Source: JAICJC01 sp963757605
GTDB taxonomy: Bacteria; Actinomycetota; Thermoleophilia; Gaiellales; JAICJC01
Length of the DNA: 64,000 bases
Direction: 5' to 3'
Assembly: GCA_963757605.1 (NCBI GenBank)
Contig: CAVWSF010000005.1
Location: forward strand, 62,001-126,000
The notes below the pieces were generated by a model, which was not told where the DNA came from, did not search any database, and worked only from the letters and a program-made list of their open reading frames with translations. The stretch's first letter is position 1; the number at the start of each line of letters is the position of its first letter. A program made the translations under genes and the position numbers. This document shows, one piece after another, positions 57,927 through 64,000 of the stretch.

Positions 57927-59306
57927 CTACCCGTCCCGGACGGCGGTGTCGTGCGCCGCCCGCATGAGCTCCGCGAGGCGGAAGGCGAGGTCGAGCGACT
58001 GGCGGGCGTTCAGGCGGGGGTCGCACAGCGTCCGGTAGCGCACCGAGAGGTCGTCCTCGAGCACCTCCTCGGCGCCGCCCAGGCACTCGGTCACGTCCTC
58101 GCCGGTGAACTCGAGGTGGACGCCGCCCGGCCACGCCCCCTCGGCACGGCAGGCGACGAAGAAACCCGAGATCTCCGACATGATGTCCCCGAAGCGGCGG
58201 GTCTTGTAGCCCGACGGCGTGCGGAAGGCGTTCGCGTGCATCGGGTCGCAGGCCCACACGACCGGGTGGCCGGCCTCGCGCACCGCCCGGATGAGCGGGG
58301 GCAGCTCGTCCTCGACCCGGCCCGCGCCCATGCGCGCGATCAGCGTCAGGCGACCCGGCGTGCGCAGCGGGTCGAGCCGCTCGCACGTGTCCAGCAGCTC
58401 GTCCGCCGTCGCCGTCGGCCCGACCTTGAGGCCGAGCGGGTTTCGGACGCCCGAGAAGAACTCGACATGCGCGCCGTCGGCCTGGCGCGTGCGGTCGCCG
58501 ACCCACAGCATGTGGGCGGAGCAGTCGTACCACTCGCCCGTCAGCGAGTCGCGCCGCGTGAGCCCCTCCTCGTAGTCGAGCAGGAGGCCCTCGTGGCTCG
58601 TCCACACGTCCACCTCGTGCAGCCGTCGTTCCGAGACGAGGTCGATGCCGCAGGCGGCCATGAAGCGCAGCGCGCGCTCGATCTCGGTCGCGATCGCCTC
58701 GTACCGGCGCCCCTCGGGGGAGGTGGCGACGAACTCCTGGTTCCAGCTGTGCACGCGGGTCAGGTCGGCGAACCCGCCCTTCGTGAAGGCCCGCAGCAGG
58801 TTCAGCGTGGCGGCGGACTGGTGGTAGGCCTGCACGAGCCGCCCAGGGTCGGGCACACGCGCCGCCGCGGTCGGGGGGTCGTCGTTCACCATGTGGCCGC
58901 GGAAGGCCGGGAGCTCGACGCCGTCGACCGTCTCGGTCGGCGCCGAGCGCGGCTTTGCGAACTGGCCGGCGATCCGGCCCAGCTTCACCACGGGCAGCGT
59001 GCCGGCATAGGTCATCACGGCCGCCATCTGGAGGATGATCTTCAGCTTCTCGCGGATCGAGACCGCCGAGAAGTCGGCGAACGACTCGGCGCAGTCGCCG
59101 GCCTGGAGCAGAAACGCCCGGCCCTCGGCGACGCTCGCGAGCGCCGTGGTGAGACCGCGCGCCTCGCCCGCGAAGACGAGCGGCGGGAGCTCCTTCAGTC
59201 GCTCGGTCGCCGCCGCCAGGCCGGCCTCGTCGGGCCAGTCGGGCTGCTGGAGGGTTGGATGCGACCGCCAGGAGGCGGGCGACCAGGTGTCGGGCGAGGC
59301 GACCAT
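57927..59306 (-). CDS. aroG: DAHP synthase, class II
   Basis: 459 residues. First step of the shikimate pathway. Plant/actinobacterial-type class II sequence: WRSHPTLQQPDWPD, VFAGEARGLTTALASVAEGRAFLLQAGDCAESF, VVKLGRIAGQFAKPRSAP, MVNDDPPTAAARVPDP, TSHEGLLLDYEEGLTR, MLWVGDRTRQADGAHVEFFSGVRNPLGLKVGP and ACDPMHANAFRTPSGYKTR. No ACT or regulatory domain is fused. Divergent from trpS, suggesting shared control of aromatic metabolism, though no operator is evident in the 44-base gap. Confidence 0.97.
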   Translation of the reverse strand: MVASPDTWSPASWRSHPTLQQPDWPDEAGLAAATERLKELPPLVFAGEARGLTTALASVAEGRAFLLQAGDCAESFADFSAVSIREKLKIILQMAAVMTYAGTLPVVKLGRIAGQFAKPRSAPTETVDGVELPAFRGHMVNDDPPTAAARVPDPGRLVQAYHQSAATLNLLRAFTKGGFADLTRVHSWNQEFVATSPEGRRYEAIATEIERALRFMAACGIDLVSERRLHEVDVWTSHEGLLLDYEEGLTRRDSLTGEWYDCSAHMLWVGDRTRQADGAHVEFFSGVRNPLGLKVGPTATADELLDTCERLDPLRTPGRLTLIARMGAGRVEDELPPLIRAVREAGHPVVWACDPMHANAFRTPSGYKTRRFGDIMSEISGFFVACRAEGAWPGGVHLEFTGEDVTECLGGAEEVLEDDLSVRYRTLCDPRLNARQSLDLAFRLAELMRAAHDTAVRDG

Positions 59307-59350
59307 CGGATGGATCCTATCGGGGGGTCGATCGTTAGGATCCTGGCGCC

Positions 59351-60331
59351 ATGACGCGTGTCTTCTCGGGAATCCAGCCCACGGGGCAGAAGCACCTCGG
59401 CAACTACATCGGGGCCATCCGTCACTGGCCGGCCTACCAGGACCTCGGCGCGGCGATCTACTGCGTCGTCGACCTGCACTCGATCAGCGTCCCGTATGAC
59501 CCATCGACGCTGCGTGAGAACACGCTCGACACGGCCGCGACGCTCATGGCAGCCGGTCTCGACCCCGACCGGTGCACGATCTTCGCCCAGAGCGCCGTCC
59601 CCGAGCACTCGGAGGGCGCGTGGCTCCTGGGGGCGCTCGCGACGTTCGGCGAGCTGAGCCGCATGACCCAGTTCAAGGACAAGAGCGAGGGTCAGGCGTC
59701 GGTCTTCGTCGACCTGTTCACCTACCCGGTGCTCATGGCGGCGGACATCGTGCTCTACGACACCGACAAGGTGCCCGTCGGCGACGACCAGCGCCAGCAC
59801 CTGGAGCTGGCCCGCAACATCGCCCAGCGCTTCAACAGCCGCTTCGGCGAGCTCTTGAAGGTGCCGGAAGCCGCGATCCCGGGCACGGGCGGGCGGGTCA
59901 TGGATCTCCAGGACCCGATGCGGAAGATGTCGACGACCAACGGGACCCCACAGGGCACGATCCTCCTCACCGACCCGACCGACGTCGTGGTCCGGAAGAT
60001 CCGCTCGGCCGTGACCGACTCGGGCCGCGAGGTGCGCCGCGAGGGCGACGGCAAGGAGGGGATCGCCAATCTGATCGAAATCCTGGCGGTCGCCACCGAC
60101 CGCACGCCCGACGACGTCGAGGCGTCCTACGACGGCACCGGCTACGGGCAGTTCAAGTCGGACGTCGCCGACGCCGTGGAGGCGATGATCGGGCCTATGC
60201 GGCAGCGCTACCTCGAGCTGCGCGCCGACGAGGGCCACCTGCTCGACACGCTCGCCGCCGGCGCCGGACAGGCGCAGGCGCTGGCCGCGCCGAAGCTCGC
60301 CGAGATCAAGAAGCGGATGGGGTTCGTCTAG
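59351..60331 (+). CDS. trpS: Tryptophanyl-tRNA synthetase
   Basis: 326 residues. Class I synthetase: GIQPTGQKHLGNYIGAIRHW contains the HLGN version of the HIGH motif, and KMSTTNG the KMSKS-like loop; VDLFTYPVLMAADIVLYDTDKVPVGDDQRQHLELARNIAQRFN is the Trp-binding region. Full length. Its TAG stop (60329-60331) lies inside the terminal repeat of the MITE-like element that follows, so the element fixed the gene's end. Confidence 0.96.
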   Translation: MTRVFSGIQPTGQKHLGNYIGAIRHWPAYQDLGAAIYCVVDLHSISVPYDPSTLRENTLDTAATLMAAGLDPDRCTIFAQSAVPEHSEGAWLLGALATFGELSRMTQFKDKSEGQASVFVDLFTYPVLMAADIVLYDTDKVPVGDDQRQHLELARNIAQRFNSRFGELLKVPEAAIPGTGGRVMDLQDPMRKMSTTNGTPQGTILLTDPTDVVVRKIRSAVTDSGREVRREGDGKEGIANLIEILAVATDRTPDDVEASYDGTGYGQFKSDVADAVEAMIGPMRQRYLELRADEGHLLDTLAAGAGQAQALAAPKLAEIKKRMGFV

Positions 60332-60529
60332 ATCGTTGATTCGCGGTGGCCTGTTCTGGGCGGCGGGAACCGAGCAGCGCACGGACGCAGGGAGGGTCAA
60401 TATCGGCACGAGACATTGACCCGACCGAGGACCCAGCGATGCGACGGTTCGCAGCCGCAGCCCTACCACCCTCGCCGACGCTCCACGGCTGCGCGGCCAG
60501 ACGCGCGCCAACCGGGAATCACCGATCTA
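60329..60529. mobile_element. MITE-like element, copy 1 (complete)
   Basis: 201 bases bounded by TA. The left end is GATCGTTGATTC (60331-60342) and the right end GAATCACCGATC (60516-60527): a 12-base terminal inverted repeat with one mismatch. Inside, GGGTCAAT (60394-60401) pairs with ATTGACCC (60415-60422). A 28-base segment at 60436-60463 is identical, in inverted orientation, to 63834-63861. No gene of any size fits. TA flanks and CTAG targets recall IS630/Tc1-type elements. Both neighbouring genes take their TAG stop codons from the ends. Confidence 0.65.
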
Positions 60530-61717
60530 CACGGAGGAGTGGATCTCGGCGGCCGCCCGCTCGCCCGCCCTGACCGCGCCCTCCATGAAGCTCGGAAGCT
60601 CCGACGCCTCGGCGCCGGCGAAGTGCACCGACCCGGCCGGGTCGGCGAGGTGGGCGCCGAACCCGCGCAGCTCGCCCGGCTCGAAGATCAGGTAGCTGCG
60701 CGGATAGGGGACGCGGGTGATGCGCGCGACGCGGACGCCGAACGAGCGCCGCACGGCCTCCGCCACGGCGGCGTCGGCGGCGCGGCGACCGGCACGCAGG
60801 AGCCAGGCGGCCGGCGCGGAGCCGACGAAGCTGCCCAGGCTGCGCGCGTCGCGGCGGTAGGCGTAGCCGAGCGCGGAGTCGGTGAGGACCGCGGTAGGCG
60901 CGTCGGGCAGGTCGTCCCCGAGCTCGATCAGCGACTTGGCGGCCACGCCGTAGGAGCCGACGGGGACTGACGGAAGCCCGCCGATCCGCGCCCGGGCGTG
61001 GAGGGGGACGGCCACCACCGCCCGTCCAGCCCGGATGACCTCCGAGCCGGCCGAGACCTCGACTCCACCCCGCCCGGCCCGCACCGCCGATGCGGCGGAC
61101 AGGCGGCGGACACGATCTCCGAGCCCGGCGGCGAGCGTCTCGGCGAACCCGCCGGCGCCGTCGGCGAACCGCAGCTCCGCGCCGTCGCCCTCGCCGCGCC
61201 GGGCGGCGGTCTTGACCGCGAGCGCCTGAAGCGACATGCGCTTCACCGGCATCGTCGAGGACGTCACCGCGATGATCGTCTCGGCCGCGGCCAGGTCGAA
61301 CGTGCTCGACCCGTCACGGGCCATCCACTCCGCCACCGTGAAGCGGTCGTCCGCCTCGGGCGCCGCCGCGCGACGGGCGATCTCGGCGGCGAGGCGGCGG
61401 TACCCGGGCGCCTCCGGCGCGCCGGCGCGGCCGGCGACGTGCCACTCGACCGGCGCCGGGCCGTGGTCGCCCCAGCCGACCTCCGAGCGGCGAAGCGGCG
61501 CGCCCACCTCGTCCGCGAGCGCGCGAAGGCGAGTGTTGGCGAGGTCGACGGCCTCGCCGCCCGCCTCCCAGCGACCGCCCGGCCCCGACGGGCTCCAGAC
61601 CCGGCCGCCCACCCGCGCGCCCGCCTCGAGCACGACCACGTCGGCTCCGGCGGCCGCCAGCCGGTGGGCGGCGGTGAGCCCCGAGATGCCGGCGCCGACG
61701 ACCACGGCGTCATGCAC
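60527..61717 (-). CDS. FAD-dependent amine oxidase-like oxidoreductase
   Basis: 396 residues. VVVGAGISGLTAAHRLAAAGADVVVLEAGARVGGRV is the FAD Rossmann site. Flavin monoamine oxidase features continue with FADGAGGFAETLA and the C-terminal FAD-contact VHFAGAEASELPSFMEGAVRAGERAAAEI. The substrate is not predictable; family members oxidise amines, polyamines or carotenoids. Stop TAG is contributed by the right end of the MITE-like element. Overlaps rluB by 8 bases. Confidence 0.85.
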   Translation of the reverse strand: MHDAVVVGAGISGLTAAHRLAAAGADVVVLEAGARVGGRVWSPSGPGGRWEAGGEAVDLANTRLRALADEVGAPLRRSEVGWGDHGPAPVEWHVAGRAGAPEAPGYRRLAAEIARRAAAPEADDRFTVAEWMARDGSSTFDLAAAETIIAVTSSTMPVKRMSLQALAVKTAARRGEGDGAELRFADGAGGFAETLAAGLGDRVRRLSAASAVRAGRGGVEVSAGSEVIRAGRAVVAVPLHARARIGGLPSVPVGSYGVAAKSLIELGDDLPDAPTAVLTDSALGYAYRRDARSLGSFVGSAPAAWLLRAGRRAADAAVAEAVRRSFGVRVARITRVPYPRSYLIFEPGELRGFGAHLADPAGSVHFAGAEASELPSFMEGAVRAGERAAAEIHSSV

Positions 61718-62399
61718 GATGCAGCGCCTCGACCTCGTCAGGCGTCAGCGCGCGCCACTCCCCGCGCGCGAGCCGCCCGGCGGTGATCCCCGCGTACGCC
61801 CGCCGGTCAAGGTGGATCACGGGGTGGCCGATCGCCGCGAACATCCTGCGGACCTGGCGGTTTCGGCCCTCGTGGATCGTGATGTCGACGACACCCGTCC
61901 CGCGGCTCTCCACCTCGGCGGGCGCCGTCGGCCCGTCGTCGAGCTCGATGCCGGCCCGCAACCGGTCGAGCGCCGCATCCGCCGGCTCGCCGCTCACGCG
62001 CGCTCGGTAGGTCTTGGCGACGCCGTGCCGCGGATGCATCAGGCGTTCGGCCAGCGCGCCGTCGTTGGTGAGCAGCAGGACGCCGGTCGTGTCGCGGTCG
62101 AGCCGCCCGACCGGGAAGAGGCGGGCGCCGGCCTCGACAAGGCCCGTGACGGTCGGGCGGCCCTGGGGGTCACGGGCCGTCGTGACGACGCCGCGCGGCT
62201 TGTTCAGGATCACCGTCACCGACGCCTCCGGCTGGACGGGCGTCCCGTCGACGCGGACGTCATCGCCCTCCGAGACGACGGTCGCCAGCCCGGCCACCTC
62301 GCCGTTCACCGTCACCCGCCCGGCCCGGATCACATCCTCGACGGCCCGTCGGGAGCCCAGCCCTGTGGACGCGAGGTAGCGGTTAACCCTGACCGGCAC
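61710..62399 (-). CDS. rluB: Pseudouridine synthase RluB/RsuA family
   Basis: 229 residues. N-terminal S4 domain (VRVNRYLASTGLGSRRAVEDVIRAGRVTVNG), catalytic motif FPVGRLDRDTTGVLLLTNDG with the essential Asp, and EGRNRQVRRMFAAIGHPVIHLDR. Modifies 23S or 16S rRNA. The scpA-scpB-rluB order is standard in Gram-positive genomes and supports an rluB assignment. GTG start overlaps the scpB stop by 17 bases. Confidence 0.93.
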   Translation of the reverse strand: MPVRVNRYLASTGLGSRRAVEDVIRAGRVTVNGEVAGLATVVSEGDDVRVDGTPVQPEASVTVILNKPRGVVTTARDPQGRPTVTGLVEAGARLFPVGRLDRDTTGVLLLTNDGALAERLMHPRHGVAKTYRARVSGEPADAALDRLRAGIELDDGPTAPAEVESRGTGVVDITIHEGRNRQVRRMFAAIGHPVIHLDRRAYAGITAGRLARGEWRALTPDEVEALHRA

Positions 62400-62967
62400 G
62401 CGCGTCGGCGACGAGGTGCAACCGCGCCCGCAGGGCCTCGTGGTCGGCCTCGGGTAGGTCGAACTCCGCGAGCGACGGCAGGCTTCCGAGCCCGTCCTCG
62501 AGCCCGAACATGCGCTCGAAGAGCACCGTCGTCTTGTAGAGGACCGGCTGTCCGGGCGTGTCGCCGCGGCCCGACTCCTCGATCAGGGCCCGCTCGAGCA
62601 GGCCTGCGACCGCCGAGTCGGCTGCGACCCCGCGGATGCGGGCGATCTCGGGGCGCGACACCGGCCCCAGGTAGGCGACGATGGCGAGCGTCTCGAGCGC
62701 CGCCTGGCTAAGCGCGCGCGAGCTGGGGCGGTTCACGAGGCGCGCGCAGGCGGCGGCCGTCTCGCGCGAGGCCCGGAAGCCGTAGCCGCCGGCGACGCGT
62801 TCGAGGACGACGCCGGAGCGCTCCTCGCAGTAGTGGTCGCGCAGGGCGTCGAGGGCGCGCTCGACCCGGGCCGGCGGCGCCTCGGCCAGCGTCGCGAGCT
62901 CGGCCACGCTGAGCGGCTCGGACGCGACGAAGAGCAGCGCCTCGACGGTGTGGGTCAACTCGCTCAT
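62383..62967 (-). CDS. scpB: Segregation and condensation protein ScpB
   Basis: 194 residues. Winged-helix protein: VEALLFVASEPLSVAELATLAEAPPARVERALDALRDHY, YGFRASRETAAACARLVN, LSQAALETLAIVAYLGPVSRPEIARIRG and LYKTTVLFERMFGLEDG (usually TxxFLxxFGL). Dimer that joins ScpA and SMC (encoded at 24190-27741). ATG overlaps the scpA stop (ATGA). Confidence 0.94.
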   Translation of the reverse strand: MSELTHTVEALLFVASEPLSVAELATLAEAPPARVERALDALRDHYCEERSGVVLERVAGGYGFRASRETAAACARLVNRPSSRALSQAALETLAIVAYLGPVSRPEIARIRGVAADSAVAGLLERALIEESGRGDTPGQPVLYKTTVLFERMFGLEDGLGSLPSLAEFDLPEADHEALRARLHLVADARAGQG

Positions 62968-63717
62968 GCGATCGCCCGCGCCGACTCGGCCGGGGCGCGT
63001 CCGCGGCGGGCGATCCGGATCGGGCCGAAGACGTCGCCCTGCTCGGCCCGCACCTCTCCCTGCTTCCACATCTCGAGGATGGCGAGGAACGCGGCGGCGT
63101 GCGAGAGCCGGTCGAGGCCGGCGACCGCCTCGTCGAACGTGAAGGCGCGCCGCTCGCGCAGGACCTCGGAACCGGTCCAGGAACTCGCTCACGGGCACGA
63201 GCCGGCGACGAACGGCCGAGAGGTCGATCTCGGGCGGGGCCGTGAGGAGCCGCCCGATCGCGGTCTGGAGCTGCCACGGGTCCTCGGAGAACTCGTCGAC
63301 GACGGGCTGCGGGCGCGGAGCGAGCGGCGCCGGCCCCGCGCGGAAGACGCGCGACTCGGCCGCCGCCTCGGCCGAGAGCCAGGCCGCGGCGGCCGCGTAG
63401 CGCTTGTACTCCATGAGCCGTGCGAGCAGCTCCGCCTCGGCCTCCTCGGCGCTCATGCCGTCGCCCTCCTCGTCCTCCTCGCCCGGGAAGAGCATGCGCA
63501 CCTTGATCTCGAGCAGGGCCGCGATCAGGACGAGGAACTCGCTCGCCGACTCGAGGTCGAGCTCGCCGTCGTCGTAGGCCCGCTCGACGTAGGCGACGAC
63601 GATCTCGGCAATGGGAACCTCGGCCAGCGCGATCTCCTCGCGCATGACGAGGGCGAGCAGCAGGTCGAACGGCCCCTGGAAGACCTCCAGGTCGAGATCG
63701 AGCTGGGTCAGGTTCAC
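62964..63717 (-). CDS. scpA: Segregation and condensation protein ScpA, one frame shift
   Basis: Kleisin bridging SMC heads. N-terminal part: LDLEVFQGPFDLLLALVMREEIALAEVPIAEIVVAYVE, LVLIAALLEIKVRMLFPGEEDE; the C-terminal winged helix (LRERRAFTFDEAVAGLDRLSHAAAFLAILEMWKQGEVRAEQ) is in another frame. One extra base near 63168-63172 (within CGGAACC) separates them; correcting it gives about 250 residues ending ESARAIA with the scpB ATG overlapping. Uncorrected, the N-part reads into the scpB frame and yields a false 444-residue ScpA-ScpB chain. Confidence 0.9.
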
Positions 63718-63767
63718 GAAGCCCTGATTCTAGGGCCGCGCGCGGACGCTCCGGTGCCGGCGAGCCC

Positions 63768-63933
63768 TAGATCGTTGATTCCCAATTGCCGCGCGCCTGG
63801 ACGTCCAGCTGGGGACTGACGGCGACTGTGGCGGGGCTGCGGCTGCGAACCGTCGCATCGCGGCGTCCTCGGTCAACCCACTATCGCCTGATATTGGGCT
63901 TCCCTGCGTCCTTGCGCTGCTCGGTTCTCGCCC
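63768..63933. mobile_element. MITE-like element, copy 2 (inverted, second end not found)
   Basis: TA then GATCGTTGATTCCC at 63768-63783, 51 bases before the scpA start. Reading the minus strand, it aligns with 60355-60529: shared GAACCGAGCAGCGCA, GGACGCAGGGA, CAATATC, CCGAGGAC and the 28-base identical block (63834-63861 against 60436-60463). Its internal hairpin is CCCACTATC (63877-63885) with GATATTGGG (63890-63898), a different stem at the same place as in copy 1. The other terminal repeat is not seen before the window ends. Confidence 0.6.
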
Positions 63934-63989
63934 ATGAGTGACCTGCTGGGTAGCAGGTCACTCATGACCGCAGCAAGCCTTCGGCTTGC
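63934..63989. repeat. Two consecutive strong hairpins at the window end
   Basis: ATGAGTGACCTGCT (63934-63947) and AGCAGGTCACTCAT (63952-63965) form a perfect 14-base stem with a GGGT loop, directly joined to the MITE-like copy 2. GCAAGCC-TTC-GGCTTGC follows at 63973-63989. No gene lies between 63718 and 64000. They may be the terminator of a gene beyond the window or part of a nested palindromic repeat. Confidence 0.55.
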
Positions 63990-64000
63990 GGCTCGGCCAT

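Noticed and set aside
62383..63717. A 444-residue ScpA-ScpB fusion protein
   Set aside because: The middle part has no ScpA similarity, while the true ScpA C-terminus continues in another frame after a one-base shift.
1..64000. tRNA, rRNA, CRISPR or phage genes
   Set aside because: No cloverleaf-compatible sequence, rRNA signature, regularly spaced repeat array or phage structural gene was noticed in the gaps, which are all under 300 bases.

Overview
The window is a gene-dense, very GC-rich bacterial chromosome segment. Genes are packed on the minus strand with ATGA/GTGA stop-start overlaps and many GTG starts. The housekeeping order (asp23-fakA-recG-rsmD-coaD-yceD-rpmF-plsX-acpP-rnc-smc-ftsY ... 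ffh ... rpsP-KH-rimM-trmD-rplS-rnhB-yraN-comM-dprA) is the classical Gram-positive layout. Together with a class II DAHP synthase and a cbb3-like oxidase, this suggests a deep-branching actinobacterium (a Thermoleophilia/Gaiellales-like lineage is my guess). Placement is inferred from gene content and style only; there is no rRNA or tRNA gene in the window.

1-9219 (minus) is a respiratory operon: CcoN, a fused CcoO-CcoP-like dihaem cytochrome c, a CcoS-like maturation protein, three small proteins, a 1077-residue haem-copper-oxidase-like protein made of three internal repeats, and a CcmF-type cytochrome c haem lyase that runs off the window. 9220-11426 holds its apparent controllers: a 60-residue zinc anti-sigma-like protein, an OmpR/PhoB-type response regulator, and a convergent histidine kinase whose 3' end overlaps the regulator gene. 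A matching direct-repeat box (GTCAT-N6-GTCAT) lies upstream of both ccoN and the regulator.

11440-23232 (minus) is dprA-comM-yraN-rnhB-rplS-trmD-rimM-KH-rpsP, then a lineage-specific insert (two tandemly duplicated small membrane proteins and an ECF sigma factor), ffh, two orphan envelope genes, and ftsY. 23289-24200 is a plus-strand Ldh2-type dehydrogenase. 24190-36376 (minus) runs smc, rnc, acpP, plsX, rpmF, yceD, a coiled-coil protein, coaD, rsmD, recG, a FakA-DegV fusion and asp23, linking lipid precursor supply, RNA processing and chromosome condensation. rpmB-pdxH diverge on the plus strand across a palindrome-rich gap.

37339-42335 (minus) has a sugar-nucleotide reductase-like protein and the riboflavin genes ribH-ribBA-ribE-ribD with rpe; ribE appears to start with ATC. 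A plus-strand PAS-GGDEF-EAL protein follows (42406-45366). 45369-54342 (minus) is rsmB-fmt-def, a cysteine hydrolase, priA, metK, gpsA and der. 54339-59306 is plsC-cmk-aroA-tyrA-aroG, where aroA and tyrA together carry ten single-base frame shifts within 1.9 kb. The end holds trpS (plus), an FAD amine oxidase, rluB, scpB and a once-frameshifted scpA (minus), plus two inverted copies of a MITE-like element at 60329-60529 and 63768-63933.
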